A stretch of DNA of 64,000 nt from Isoetes taiwanensis (GCA_021234155.1 JAJEKV010000038.1:11864290-11928289); one strand, 5' to 3'; numbered from the stretch's first letter, positions 1-14,890 are shown. Translations and numbers: made by a program. The notes: generated by a model from the letters alone, not told the origin.

Positions 1-90
1 TCAATTCATTTAGGTCCTATGAAACTCAGAAAACCCCACTCAAGACATGTCATTGGAGTTATAAAAAAAGGTGAGTATACTCATAATATG

Positions 91-148
91 GATTGGGCAC
101 GCATGCATGTCAAAGTCCAGATTGGGCAATTCTGCATGCCAGAGTTTG
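91..148. repeat. 29-bp tandem duplication
   Basis: Two adjacent 29-bp units (91-119 and 120-148) both begin GATTGGGCA and carry a GCATGC core, followed by a GTCAAAG / GCCAGAG stretch. The copies differ at several bases, so the duplication is not recent. It lies just left of the assembly gap. Confidence 0.6.
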
Positions 149-189
149 TCAGCAAGTAAGGATTCATATGGTTAGTTATATTTAAATGA

Positions 190-223
190 NNNNNNNNNNN
201 NNNNNNNNNNNNNNNNNNNNNNN
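190..223. other. Assembly gap (34 N)
   Basis: A run of 34 undetermined bases. The same 13-bp word GTTAGTTATATTT occurs on both sides (171-183 and 268-280), each time about 20 bases after an AGTAAG word. The gap therefore probably sits inside a short tandem repeat that the assembler could not resolve. Confidence 0.95.
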
Positions 224-3200
224 GACGTGCGCTTGCAGGGGTTTTGTGGAAGCCAGTAAGTTATATAGTTAGTTATATTTCGTGGCTGGGAAGGCGTAGC
301 ATGTTAATCTACTTATCTTATCAATCTATCTTGTTAAGTTGGGATTTTGGGTTTGAGGTGGTACGGTGCTGCTACAACTGGGGTAGATGATTCTCCACAC
401 ATAAAAATTTAAAAGTTTGTGGCCGAAACAATACAAGTTATCTAAAATTTGTTTTAAGAAAGGTGGCGTGTAAGATTTTGGGACCCCCCAACACCTATTT
501 TTTTTTTTTTTTTTTTTTTGGAGGTAGAATTTTTTTGTATTGAACATATTGGAGAATTTGCAAGCCCAGGATATAAGCGGATAGGAATGAATAAAAGTAC
601 AAAAGGGGTCCTAAACGGATGGGATGTATACCGAGCTTCCCATGGTAGCTTAATATAGAGTACTCTCCAAAACTGTTATTTCTCCTTCCAATACTTTCTG
701 GTATGGGCATGTTTACAGCTGAAATAGATATACAGGGGGGTTGAGTAAAAGCATTTTCCACAAGTTTGACAAATCTTGAGATACCTTTGAGACACTCTGC
801 CCAATTTAGAGAGGCGAGAAAGAGACAAAGGTAACTGAACAATCTCCGTCTTGCTTTCCGGCCCTGTACTATGTGATGTTCACACCAGTTTTGCTACCCG
901 ATATTTGAGATTGAGAAAGGAGATGCGCATTGTCGGGGAAGTGCCGTTGACAGCCAGCTTGCAATAGGCTGAACCTACGACCGATACTTCCCATTTCCCC
1001 TAAGTTTGGCTCATGATATCCCCAGTCTTGATATGGAAGGCGTCTTCTGGGACACCTTGACTCCACTGGCTGCATTTGTACATCAAACAATCCCGACATC
1101 CTGTTTTAAAAGCTGGCAAGGTTAGGCCAGGCTTACGGCTCTTTCCGAAACATCCAATCTTTACTTCCAGCTATGCAAGAAAAGGCGGGAAAACCACCAT
1201 CGATGGGGAGGATCCATAAAAGGCGCCTAGAAGGCAGAAGTAACAACCTTCACGGTGCCTTCCCAAAATGCGGCTGCCTTATAAGGCCGCGCCGCTGGTG
1301 CGTTTGGCCGACAAAATCATCGTTTCGCGTTGAGCGAAAGGCCCGGTGACACCAAGCTGAAACCGGAAGGCGCGCTACGAGATCAAAATGCCGCAAATTC
1401 TTTCAAAAGAAACCCCATGGCCATTGGCAAACCCAGCATGGGTGAAGGACGCACCCGAGGGATGGTGGTCGCGGGTGGGAGGAGAGAGGCGGCCTCCTCC
1501 CCATTGCTGGCCTAGGCGGAAAAACTCTCATGGGGAACTTCAGGCATCTCACCTCCTTGCTCCACCCAGCACCTTCGATAGAGGGTGCATGCTTATGGTA
1601 AAGGTGAAACTCGCGCAGGCATTTTATGCGAGGGCAAATCCTTGCCTTATTCAAGTAGAGTTTATAGCATATACAGAATTGCAAGCAGGGTATATAATAC
1701 TTCTCCTAAAAACGCTTCAAACCTAATGTGGTACATAAATTCTTAGGTAGATTTCGTATTTGCTTAGAAACGACAAGCAGCAGCGTGGCGATTATCTTAC
1801 TTTCAGGAGGGTAGCGTATAAGATTGGTTTGGAGTGCAAATCGGCTAGTCGGGGAGGGTAGATGGCTTTAAACACATGTTCCTATACTCTTGCTTTGGTT
1901 GGTTCCTTTTCCATTCGCCTCATTTTTGATCCTATTTGGCATGGCGATAAGCGAATCCTGCAGGATCGAAGGAAAATGTGACACTTCAATTCAATCAATG
2001 CCTCCATCCAGCGCTTCACGGCTTCCCTTTCCGCCTGCTGCTTTGGATCTTTGGTCTTGTGCCCTCCTCTTCAATCTTTTTATCTAGTGCTTTTTCTAAT
2101 TCTCTTTCTCTCTACACATATGGGTGCAAAACAGAATTTCCAGGAATACGGATGATCCAAAGCTGAGTTTCCCACTATATACCCCATTTCAAGTATACGG
2201 CATGACGGCTCCCATGCCCACTATTCCTCCTTTTGCAGATTTATCCTCCGGCGACATGCTCTTGGATACTCCCTTTGGTGGCGGATAGGTTGAATGATCC
2301 CCTTAAAACACTTTGATGTGCATGTGGCATTGTTACGCCTCTTCATCAGCTTAGATCTGGCCTACATATCATATTCAATGTGCCACGGAATAAGAAACTC
2401 AGGTTCCATTCCGGTACGCTGTTGCATACGGACGTATTTCTTACTTTGCTGAAATTTGTTATTTCTCCCCAAAACGGCTGGCTGGTGATACGATGCTGCA
2501 GAGTAGAGTACCCACCTTCGATATACCGTGCTTGGCCTCGCAGATACGTCACCGTCTGCGTAGGAATCGAAACTCCGGCCCGTGCGAAAATTGCGTGAGA
2601 AATTATCATGATGGCGATTTGCCGCTGCGGTAGTTCGCATATGCTGCGCCTGGCGAGGATGCATCCGGTACCGAAGAACGCGAAGGTACGAAACAGGGTG
2701 TGAAAATATCGCCCGGCACCGAGCTGGTAACGTTTTATAAATCCGTTGTATCAATTCAATTTGATTCACCGTACAGCCCAAAAACATCAGGGTGCAAATG
2801 AAAATAAGAGCGGCGTAATGAATTGATCATTTCTTCTGAGTGGATTCCATAGTCCACATCGCCATTGGAAGGCCTCCAGGGGTGGAGCATAAAGGCAAGC
2901 ACATAAGTAAGGTAAAGTCGGAAAGGAAGTGATACCTGCCTTTATGCACTTTGCATCCATTCTGAGATGAAGGAGGCGATATGGCGGTGAGGAAGTGTTT
3001 GAGGAGAGTAAACTGGAAGGGAAAGCGGTGACCAGAAGCCGTGCCGGGAAAGAGATCTTTTGCTAACAAGGAATCGATAACGAGGCGGGAAGCTGGGGAT
3101 GAGCACCTGTAGCAAGTTCCATCTGAGCAACGTCAGGCTGGATTAATTATTCCTCTTTCTATAGTGATGAGAATATTATTATTATTTATTCTGACTCGAT

Positions 3201-5430
3201 GTTATCCCTTGCTTTTACACTTGTTTATATATGAAATGCAAATAGGTTATTTGTTGTGTCCTAGTTTGAGTTTCTTTATAAATTTGTTCTTTAGGGGTCA
3301 GAGGTGGTTTATCACTTGGGTTTTGTTAGGGTTTGGCAGATTCTCGAGTTTATAGTTTTTGGATGGGGTTTTGTTGTCAATTTGTTTTGGCTCATCTCCT
3401 TTGCTACCATTTTCTCGATGGATTTAGGGATGATTGGACTGACCTCCATCTTATTTTGTAGTTCATCATACTTTCCTGTACCGTACTCTCTTCCCTGTTC
3501 CTTGTCCATTAACTGGAGCCTCCAGGCCGGGCGCGATTTGATGGTGACCTTATTACCTGGTTTCCTTGTGGTCCTGTACATCATAATGCGTTTGTTTCTC
3601 TTCTCAGCAGAATGGGTGGGCTAGATCTTCTCATTGGGTAGTAAAACTATCTTCGCTACTCATACCTGCGAGACGTCCATTTCGATCTTCATCAATAGCT
3701 ATAGTTATCGTCCGGTGAGCGACGCAAGGCGGGGTTCTCATGCTTTTGGTAGGTGTTTTTGGTGGCCCATTAGTATATCGCAGTCCTCATCCACGAGAAT
3801 GCAGTCCAGTTTCACGCGTAGGATCGGGGTCTAAGTAAGGAGGCGGTGATCTCCTTAGATATTTTAAATGTTCTCTTTAGACTTTGAGATTGTTCTTTAT
3901 ACAGGTATAGCGATAGAGCAAGAGCCATGCAGGAAGAGTCTAAGCCCTTAGTTTTCCTCTTATTAGTGGACTAAATAAACTTTCGATTCCTCTCATCTGT
4001 AAACCCCAAGGAAATCTTAATAATATCTCTCTTTTTGAGTATGTCATATGGCTATACGCACTGACCAGCCTCAACTTATTTATAGGGGTTTTGTGCATTA
4101 GCCGCATGACCCGACCCTCTGGGTTTCACTTTTTGGGAGTTCACTTTCCGGGGTTATATATTTTGCATGCCTTGCTTGCTTGATAGCCCCTCATGCTTGT
4201 TATGGGTTGTTGTTGCGTGGCCATTGGCCTTTGGTTTTCAGGAGATTTACTATATTCGTTGATATTTTCTTCTTTGTGGGTTTTAGGCATTATTTGGGCA
4301 CGGTGCGGGCGCGTAAGATAAGCTTCAGGGGTTGAAGACATCATATGACAGTAGCAATAAATTAGAAACTTGGTGCTGGCTTCACTATTTCGGGGTGCTG
4401 TCAAGAGACCATGCCATCCTCTCTCTTGGCCCGATGCTTACATTCGTTTGCTTTCCCTCCGCCTTGGATGCTTCAAGCAATACCTCAAGAGAAAATTAAG
4501 TGGAGTTTCCGCAATTTCTAGGGTTTTTCAAAACAGGGGTTTTTATCCCAATGAGAGTTGTCACCACTTTTCTTACTTTTACCTAACCCTATCATGATGT
4601 ATTGTCATTTCTCTCTACGTGATTTGTCAGATGTGTGCCTATGAGTAGAGCTACCCCACTCATAAATTATACACCCAATGTATCTTTATTTGCTATGATG
4701 AATGAAAGCTTACATAAGTAGATGTTTAGTAGCGTAAGTGTCCCCTCATCAAATTTGTGGTATTGTTATCTTCAATTCAAAGGAATGCAATGTAAAGGGT
4801 TTCCTTCCATTTTCTTATTGAATCAAACATTTCGTATTTGAGACCGATTTATGTGTTTGGATTCTGTAGAAATGCTTAAAATCTTTTCATTGACTGTGTT
4901 TTTGGTGGAATAATAATATCTTTAGATTACATGGTTTTCATAAGGTAATGCGGTTTTGGTTCGCTTTTTCGGTTAATTCCTCTTTTCCTTAAGCTTCAAA
5001 AGTTTGACTGCATAGTTTTCATAGTTGTGTGTATGGCTTGGCATCCGGTTGCTTCGGTGTTTCAATTTAATTTTAAAACATCTAGATACTTTAGGATGAG
5101 ATATGGAAGGATGACAATTACAAAAATGAAACATATATTTTATATGAAAGGCGGAACTTACGTAGAGGATATATTCGCTCTATGAGATGAGCCAACAATA
5201 TTAACTAGTAATTAGTGGCCAGAGGATGTGAAGGTTGGTTGGTTCAAGAATGTAAACTTAAAACGAAGGTAATGGAAGGTATATGTAAAGCATTTACGTT
5301 TGACTTCTGAACAACCAGCAGAAGGTTGAGTATAAAGAAGGCATTTGCGGTTAATTGTGCGATTATTACTAACTTGTGGATGTATACGAATGTAACCCAT
5401 ATATATATAAATTGTTAGGTAAAAATTACT
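224..5430. other. No supported gene; low-copy or decayed intergenic DNA
   Basis: All open frames here are short (up to about 140 codons), overlap on both strands and resemble no family I know. A 22-base T homopolymer lies at 498-519. A TATA/CArG-like word CCATAAAAGG is at 1214-1223, overlapping the 8-bp palindrome AGGCGCCT (1221-1228), with no recognisable gene behind it. Short CpG-rich patches occur at about 1.2-1.5 kb and 2.5-2.75 kb. Confidence 0.55.
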
Positions 5431-5720
5431 ATAGTTATTGTACTTCAGCGCAACCAGTGTACATCTTAGTTAAGTTAAAATTATTAGCGAAATTTAACTT
5501 TTGAATTTTTTCCTTGACTGGGTAAGTACTTAGGTTTAACAAGCTAGTTAAGTTTTTTTTTTTTTTAACTTAACACCCTAGGATCTATTTGCACCAATGT
5601 TAGGTTAGGTTAAATTAGCGATTTTAACTGTTATTACCTTCACACTAGAGGTTAGGTTAGGATCCTGTTAAAACATTGATTACTTGGAACATTAAATTAA
5701 ATCTTTTTAACAGAACTCTA
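5431..5720. repeat. AT-rich block of GTTAA/TTAAC palindromes, MITE-like
   Basis: This stretch repeats the words GTTAAG, TTAAC and GTTAGG in both orientations. Two similar imperfect palindromes centred on an AGCGA core (about 5474-5502 and 5606-5632) flank a perfect hairpin: GTTAAGTT (5547-5554), a loop of twelve T, and AACTTAAC (5567-5574). The pattern suggests a small inverted-repeat transposon such as a MITE. I cannot define terminal inverted repeats or target-site duplications, so the assignment is tentative. Confidence 0.35.
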
Positions 5721-8700
5721 ACTTGAGATACATTTTCACACAATTTGCTTCGTTTAGCAACATCAGTTAAGCAAAATTAAAAGGCGGGTGGAAAAAATGT
5801 AACGTAAATGTTAACAAAAACTAGATGAAGTACATTGGGTCGTTACACCAGATGTTGTAGCGATCGCGAGCTCCGCTGGTAAAATTAACTTTCTAATCTT
5901 TAGAGATAGTGCGGTAGAGGTAAAGGGTGGTGGAAAGGCGTAGAGCTGGGAATGGAATAGAAGCATAATTTGATGAGAGAAGATGAAAAGTTCAGTTGAA
6001 ATTTATTTTAATCGCAAAAGAATGCTACGAGGGGAATATCAAGAATGCGGATATTTTTTGCTCGTTTCTCTCAATGCTTAAAGTTTTCAATTTTAAGCCG
6101 GACAGTAAATTTCTTGTTCTTTGCTTTCTTTGGATACTTAGATAGTTTAGGAAAGATTTATGGAATGTCACATAGCGGTCATCGCAGCATTAGGTAAGAT
6201 GTAGGCGGGTTTAGTGTTTATATTGGACGCTTAGCACTTACTAAATCCTTATCTCTCTTGTTTTAAGAGCTGAAGTATTATTCTTGACTGATATTCCAGT
6301 TTTAGCCACCAGAACGCGCTAGGCTTGTGGCATTGGGTTGCATTCGCGAATCCTTCTCCATTGCCATACCATTAAGTTTTAAAGGAAAGAGATGAAGGGA
6401 ATTGGTCTGTTGAGACCCAGGGATGCAGGTGGGGGTTATTAAGCGGGGGAATGCTTCTGGCTTTAGAAGAGTCTTGTTGGGACCTAGATGGAATCATGGC
6501 GGCAAGATGGAAGAGATTAGAAATGGCTGAAGCAGAGATTTGTGATGAGATCACGGTAGTTTGCAGGTGACCTTAGGAATGCAGTTAAAGAATCTCTAAG
6601 CGACACATGGTTTTGACAAAAGGCTTGCGTACCCTTTTCCTGCTCCCTATATTCAGGCTACAAAAAATCCCGCAGCACTTAGGTCCTTGAGGAGGAACCA
6701 ATTTACAACTTGCTTTTCAGTTCAGCACCGAAATCCTCAAGGCATGTAATAGGAACCTGACCTGCGCCGATGGTATACATTATAAAGCGAAGAGAGTGTA
6801 AATACGTTGGAGTGGGAGGAAACTGGCTCTTCGGGGAAGAAAGAAGTGGTGGCGGCAATTCTTGCTGGCAAAGAGCAGTAGGATCAAGGCATACAATGGA
6901 TGAGCACATTTTGCACAAAGGGTTGGGATAGAAAGGGAAGAGCTTCAACTGGCAAGGCTTCAGTGTGATGGGGGCATTTTAAAGGAAGAGATAGGAAACT
7001 ATTTTGGAATTACCCCCTCATATTTCCATCATGCCAGGTTTATATATGGGGACTCTTTTAGCAAAATTGGATATAATATTTTTGGTACTAATAGAGATAG
7101 AATAGGGCTCGTGCTTACATACAGAGATTTGAAATTCGTCCATTGGGGTAGTCATGATCATTTTTATGATTCTTAATGTATTTTTTTGTTTTAGAATTAT
7201 TAAAGGTGGTACTGAAGTCATGGAAATGGCTATTTTAAAGACCTTTAGTCAAAAATTTGCACGTGGCTGGGGTTCGTAAAGATCATTTTAGAAAAAATTA
7301 ATTTAGCCATTTCAAAGGAAAAGTTTGGACACTGGGGTTTAACCGAGGGATTGGCTACATCATAGCATAGTAAATCGCTTAGCCATTTGGAAGTGATTTA
7401 TATATACACCTTTATCAACTCAAGGCCATACATGTTGGCGGTCATTGGGGACCTCCTTTAATTTCAGGATAAATGTTAAGGTATAGATTTGGTCTAGCTT
7501 TGTTTAAGGTTAAATTATGAAGGTATTTGTACCGTAAAGCATTTTAAGCTCCCTAAGTATTAATTTTATTCTTTTGTTATTATTAACCCATAAAAGGGCT
7601 CTGTATACAACAAAGGTGGCCATACTTCATGGAGTCATTTGACTGAGAATAAATCGTGTGGAAATTCCCTCAAGTATTATTGCATACTTCATGATTCTCA
7701 AATTTTGAGTCTTTATTTATTGTTTTATGAAGGAAGCATAGTAGATGATTTATCATTCATGTGCCGATAATGAAGTTAAATAAGTTGCACTAGCCACCAA
7801 CCCGAGGAAAGGTGCACCGTACTAAAAGGAATTTAACTTCATCACTTTGATTTTACATTTTATGAAGTGGGAGAGATAACTAAAAGGGGTTTACTTATTT
7901 ATCAAATTCGCCCTAATAAAATTTATCAACTTTTACTTTTATTTTTCTAGGGTTTGTGGCATATAATTTACAGTGAAGAAAACATTTAGGACCCATTAAA
8001 ATTTTGTTTTTGTTTAAGAGGTTGACTTTAGGTTACAAATCAAATGTTCTGTTTGGATGGTCAGAATTTTGATTTAGCATTTGTGTGACGGCAGTATATG
8101 ATCCTCATGGTTAAAGTACTGTGTTGTAGTAGGCCTTCATCATTAGAAATTGTTTAAATTTCTTGTACATAATAGTGTTTGTATCTATATATGATATAGT
8201 TACTCAAAATTTTTTCTTAAATGGCACAGAGCATTTGTGAGGTCAGTACCCCAAAATTTATGATATTCAGTAGTTGGATATCTTCAAATTCACTTCTTTC
8301 ACTTTGGACGGGTAGAGAGCCGAGCAATTACTTGGCTATACATTTGCGAAACTTTTAGGGATGCTTAATGGCCCCGTGGCCATGGTTGAAATTAATTGGA
8401 AATTGAGAAACCAAGGATTTTGCACAGTTAGTCGGTTTGTCAACATTACTACATTGTTGCCAAGATGGAAAGCGACTTTCGGGATGGCAGAAATACATTC
8501 AGCTTTTTGTGCATGACACGGTATTTGAGGTGAAAACAAGACCTCATGTGAAAAGGCCTGGCTACTTAGGATGCTAGAGTAAGTATTATTTTCAAGTTGT
8601 TTAGAGGGACTAAGACTGTTTTGTTTGGGAAGAAATATGAGTGCCAAGGAGAAAGGCAGAACACCCATATGGTAATTTGATGAGAGCTAGCAGAAACCCG

Positions 8701-11700
8701 TTGCAAAACGGTTATAAATTAGATTCGATGCATTGCTTGAGAATTAGAGGAGATTAAATTCTTTGGATGCTGTCAATTTCAGAATTTACTTGTCACTGAG
8801 GTAAGGATTTTCCTTTCGTCAGTCTTGACTTTGTTTGAAATATATGGTATGCCTTGGGTGCCAGAGATCCTGAGAGCTGTGTAATAATAACTCTATTATG
8901 GCTGCTTATACATTTGTAATAGATTTACGCGCATGGACATGTTTGATTGATGCTTTTGATATGCAGAATGAGCACGCTGATTAACCACATAGATAGGTGA
9001 GATTACGTATTGCAATCCTCCAGGAGACGAGAAAGCCCATAAGAAAAGAAGAGATGTTCTGTGTGTACTCTAGAATTTTGCTTTTACACTTTAGCGGAAT
9101 CATTTGGGACCGGCTCGAAACTTTGCTTTATTTTGAGTAGGGGTTTACTCTTCTAGAACACCTTGTTTTTGAGACTAAACAAATAAGGACATGTTTTCTT
9201 CAGGGAATATCTAAGTTTCCACTTACGGCTTTCCTGTCTCAATTCCATTATATTAGATCATCCATCCATCCCAGGTCGGGACACATGGTGGTTACAAACC
9301 AGATAATTAGTGGGTTCAAACTAAAACAATCTAAATTTTGCGTCTTCAATTTTAGCGGTACGGGGCGGTACCATACACACATTGCGTACCGGTATTCCTA
9401 TTGCCCAAATGGGAAGGATGACTGAATTCGTGTCGTGGGGGAGAGGATGTTTAAATATCACGCCAAATAAGGTTTGAAATTGAAACAATTCGATAATGTC
9501 CTATTACATTACCAAGTCTCTGTAACTTGATATGGCTTATTTACACAAAATGTTGAATTGACCAAGTCATATTTTATTAATCAAGTATATAAGCACTTTA
9601 AGCCGGCAAATTTTAACTTCCCCAGTATATAGATAACTTACAAAGGGCTTTTCACTTCGAATGTACAAGCTTTCCATCCTCAATATATCTTGTGCGCAGC
9701 TGGAAACCTTCAGGTGAAATATAATGTGCCATCTTGGACCATATTTTCCTATTCGACTATAGAATGCAGTTTAAAAGGAGAGGTGAAGACTAGAATTTGG
9801 AATATTATAGTACTGGGTCTTTGCTATACTCATCTCATGGTAGGTGTCTTTTAAATTAACATGTACACTGAGGCAAGGCCAAGGATTTTGGAAGGAAGGA
9901 AGGTTCTTTTATGGATGACCAGGCCCTATAGGACCAAATTACAGGTCGCGACGAAACTGGTTTGCTTGGTTAAAACCCTTAGGAGGAAAAAGCAAATGCT
10001 TGACAACAAGCACAACGTAGGTAATACAAATGCCACACATATGCAATTGTTCCAGAACTTTCAATTGAGGCTCAAGTGAGTCAGCGGATCAAAACCTCCT
10101 GGAGGTAGGGGCTTGAGGGTCCAAATCTTGGAAGTATATAAGATTTCGAGAAAAGTCAATTCAGAGATGAAAGATACAACCGTTCAACACAAGAAGTTTA
10201 GTTCTATATGGCAGAAGTTTTTATTCCGGTAAGGTTGCCCCAATTTGAAGTTTTGCGTAATTTTGCAGCTAGCTTTAAAGGAAGCAAACACCGCCAGAAT
10301 ATACCATCAGATTAGAAAGGTATTTCATTTAGTGCGTCGCTTAGAAACTATCCAGTGTAATTTTCCTTGAGGTGCACTGGACCTACTCCACGGTCGTCGG
10401 GATTAGGTTAGTCCTCACATTGGTTATATCAAATTGGAATTTGTGGGCACTTCCTAGTTTCTTATAGTCATTTATGATTAGAGGCACAACTTGGTTTCGG
10501 AAGTATGAAATGGTTTTGCCTAAGGCTTTGAGGGAATATGTATCAGGCCTCTATTTTTAGAATATGAAATGCAGGCTCGAACCTCTACCAAAATAACTCA
10601 ATGACTAATGGGCTGCTGGCCGTATATCTAAAGTAAGCTAAACCTTTGTTCAGGTACTTACCCATGAATCTATACTTTATGTAACCCATTCAATTTGTTT
10701 TAGGGATATGGTCTATGGTTTAAGGAGATTATTATTTTACATGATGTATCAAATCCCCTAGAACCCTTTATTATCTTGGGCATATACATTATTTAGGCAT
10801 TTTATCAACTTCCATTTTGCTATGGGTTTCTGAAGTACAAGTAGGTGTAGATGGAGACTGAGTAGGCCGTTCAGAGAGAGGTTAAGATGACTGTACTTGA
10901 GTATATACATTGTGAAGGATTGGGACACATGATGCTATAGCCTTCATAGTTGTAGCGACCATATTGTTGTTCTTGCGTCGTACACATGGCCCTTTAGGGG
11001 TTACTTGATACTTAATTTACTGTATACTTGATCATGTGCCATTTACATCTCCTTAAGGATTATACATTGGTTGAGGGTTGGTTATATGACCAGCTGCATT
11101 ACCCACAAGTTTGGCGCCCATTTAGGACTTTGTATGGACCCTTGGGATAGAGAGTGTGGAAGGCCCACAGGGAGCTATTAAGCCATAAGCTGTTGTGGCG
11201 CTTTTATTCCTGGACAAATGCACCACATTGTGGCTGTGGAGGACTAGTCAATCTGGATTTAATGCTTTCGCCAATACACCACTGAAATGCTGGGCCCCTG
11301 GCTACTCTAAGCCTTAGGAGAACAATGGCTGCTTGGGAATTTTAAAAGTGCTAGTCTTTGGTAGAAATCGCCATCAGGACCTTAGCTTAGGAAGGTGCTT
11401 AAAGTAAGATATTTTAAAACAAACGTCTTAGGTCTGATAATTAAGTGACTTTGGGTGTATAGTGAAATCAAAATGGCGAGAATTTAGAGAATCCTTAGAG
11501 CTTGTTTGGTCTTTAGGCATGGATACAGCCAGCAGCCATATTGTTGAGGATGGAAGCTACTTCAGGGGTTCCACGGGTTTTAGTATAAACCAAGGTGCAT
11601 TACGGGGATTTGGACCCGTACATCTGATGTGAGGTCCTTTTAAAGGTAATTTTTGCACTAATACAGTGTTTTTATTAGGAGGGTGTTTACTTTTAAAATC

Positions 11701-14700
11701 GTATCAGGGGTTTTTCCCGCACTGGAATGGCATATCACCTTATACATGAGTGGGTCCCTTAGCTTCAGCCCATCTTGAATTCAAACAAAATGGAGGGACT
11801 AATTGTTTCCAAGAATTGCGGGCGAAATTTAAACGGTTTACCCTCCACCAATTTCTACAAATAATGCAATCAGGGATGGAATAGAGCCAACCCAATTCCT
11901 TTCCAAGACCGGTTTAAAGGCCGCATTGATCTGCGAGGAAGGATGGAGAGATTGTAAAGAGAGGTAGCAATAGAAGAAGGAATTCCCCTTCTAAAAGATT
12001 AGCGCATTAAAGAAGAATAAAGAAATTGAGGTAGTGACATGAGAATAAGAGAATTTGGAGAGAATTTATGAAATCATTCAAGCCAGATTAAAGTACAAAT
12101 GTTGGTGACAATGACAAAGGGCGTATCGCCATGACTGGAATTAACTTCTTTGGAGGCAAGGGATTCAATTAGCTTCCTATATAAAGAAATCTAAGCGGTT
12201 TACTATAGGTAGAGCAGTGGTGAAATTTAGAGAGCAGTACAAGAGCATGAAGCCTTGAGAGTCGTATGCCATTTGAGAGTCCACTCTGATAATGGCGGCC
12301 CGGCCGGTACCGTGGTGTAAAGCCATTAAAGTCAAAGCTAGTGGCCGAGATTACTCTCGGCGTCCCCGGGAAAACAATTTCAAAATGCTTTTCAAAGGGG
12401 TGCTGCAGAAGCTAACTTGAAGGGAAGGACAGCAGTGTGTTACCGGGAGGAGGGAAGCGGATGGATATGTTAGATTACAATAGAAGAACGGTATCAAGTT
12501 GCAGGCGGGAAAATACATGAGTTTCTCCTTACAAGAAAAATGAGAGGAGAGTATGTATGGGAGGCGGGAATAAAGGGTAGGAACATCAATTCACCTTCTT
12601 GGAAGTGGTAGTGAAATATTCATCCTATATATTGTAGGGTTCATTACATATAATTTATTTGGCATTCACACGATTTCCCTGCGGTTACCAATTCTACCTC
12701 GAGGTTTTAGAGGAGAATCCTCGCATAATAAAATTGCATTCTGCGGTGAGACTTTTTGAAAGAGGCAGAGTTTGTAGGGAGGATATTGAGGCATACATCT
12801 TTGTTGTATCACCGCGAAATTTGATCCATGTGAGGGGTTAGAAACGACTGAGAGAAAGGGCGGATTTGGGTTCGACGATTTGCGGCTGCTTGTACGTGAG
12901 ATTTTCGCATTTACACAGCCCGAGGAGATAATGTCGACCCGGGGCAGCGCCACAATCAAGTGCACCCAGTGATTTATGGAACTTGATGATGCAAGCCAAA
13001 GGTGATGATAGGAATTGGGTTTTGATGTAGCACGCTTTGATATTGGTGCAAAAATGTAGGTTGGATAGAATTGAAAGAAATGTCCCACCAGGGAAATGGA
13101 TGTACGGGTTAGGGTACTTTAGATTACTTGGAAGGTATTTGAAAAGCAACACATGGGCCGGGAATGGAGAATTCAAAGGGATCAAGAAAGGCTTTGAAGG
13201 TACAAACTGTCTTGAGATTCTGAAGGAGAAGTCCCAAAGAGTTTCAAAGAGGATGTAAGAAGAAGGTAATACTCCAGTTTTTGTTCCACACACACAATTA
13301 TATACTTTGTTGAGACCAATCCCAGTTTAACTTGATGTGTATTAATGCATTTCAGGAAGATACAATTTTCGAGAAAATTTACACATCAAAGATCAGAATG
13401 AGCCCCGATTTGATCAATGCCTGGCATGTCCCCGGACCAAGTTTCTATATACTTACATTTCACATAACATATATAGACATGAGCGAAAGTCTTTTGGCGA
13501 TATTCTGTTCACCTTGCAGAATAGGGGAAGGCATCAGAAAGAAGAAAAAAACGAGAGAAGATTTGAGTGAGATCAAAGACAAGACTCAGCAGTACGTGGA
13601 GATCGCCGGGGACTCCTTTTTATTTCATTGATAAAGTGCATGACTCGTATTTGTGGAACAACACTTTACAAAAGCATGTGCGCAGCAGGAGCAGAATAGA
13701 GTATGAGAAGCATTAGGTTTGGAGTGATGGAGCACTCATCACAATTCAAGTCGAGGAAAACCTTTTTGCGGTAGAATTACTTGCAATAGATAACAAAGGA
13801 AATAGTGGAACTAGTTTTACCCTTTGCTCATGAGTAAAAGGTGAACACTTGCCATTGATTGCGGTCATTTTGTGCATCCCGAAACTTTGGTAGGAGACTT
13901 AACTCAAACTGTGGTGGCTGGCAAGGGCGTGCTTCCTCCAACAATACAAAATACCATATTCGCACGGGTGCCTACATCCTCCCAGGCCAAAAGCTTGGCT
14001 ATACAAATGCAAGAATTCTGTCATTCGATCTAAGGAAAGGAAATAGGATTTTGCATTATTAATCGAGATAAGAGCAAGTTGCGATACAAAAGCGTAATTA
14101 TTATTATTAAAATTATTATTATTAAATTGGATACTTTAGCGTTAAAGATATTTGCAAAATTTACGTGTACATATTTCAATGATCTACCCGGAGTTGATGA
14201 AGCGGTTGAGATAAAGATATTTTGGGAGTGTAGACGCTTTCTTTGACCCCGTGGAAACATGAAGAATATAGAAATTATGAAACATAAAAGAGCACAAGAA
14301 GATTCAACTGTATATCCCGGACACATGTGAGGAATTTGAACCCAGCAGAGGCATGGCGGAATTACTTTTATCAGCTACCTTGTTTTGCATATCATAAGGT
14401 GGGACTCTGCGCCAGTCTGATTAAGATTTCGGAAAGTGGAATGCTTGACTGACAGGAGTTGAGAAGAAAAAAGGAGACTCTTGAACAAGCAATCAGATGG
14501 TCGATAATTTTGGTAGAATTAGAGTGAGCAGTTTGCGGTGAATCTGAGAGGTAGGGCAAATTCCGAGGGTGTGGACTTCTACATCCTCAAATTACCGCAG
14601 AACTGGCCACATGAGATTTAAGCCTACCAAAAGATGGATTGGGAGACTGAGGTTTGGGAATTGCATGAGGTTATCTTAAGTGGATTGTATTATCAATTCT

Positions 14701-14890
14701 TGGGTAATTTCAAGTACGTATTTGCTCACTTTCATGAAACAACTTCGAAGCCCAACCTCACATTACTGCGACCAGCGCCGGTAAAGATATCCTAAAATTG
14801 ATATACGGACCAGTAGAGAGCTTACGGACATGTACACAAAATTTTCCACGGAGACCCATAGAAAAAATTATGGCCAGTCTCCCAATAGCA
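5721..14890. other. No supported gene
   Basis: AT-rich sequence with scattered short open frames on both strands and no recognisable domain. The two longest minus-strand frames (12666-13088 and 12838-13293) overlap each other in different frames and lack any family signature. A short ATT-type microsatellite lies at about 14095-14125. Confidence 0.55.

Noticed and set aside
5599-5661. GTTAGGTTAGG words suggestive of telomeric repeat
   Set aside because: The plant telomere unit is TTTAGGG; only two short TTAGG runs occur and they belong to a palindromic AT-rich block.
10571-10589. Minus-strand GGTTCGAGCC word resembling a tRNA T-arm or Pol III B box
   Set aside because: No matching acceptor stem, D arm or anticodon stem could be built around it.
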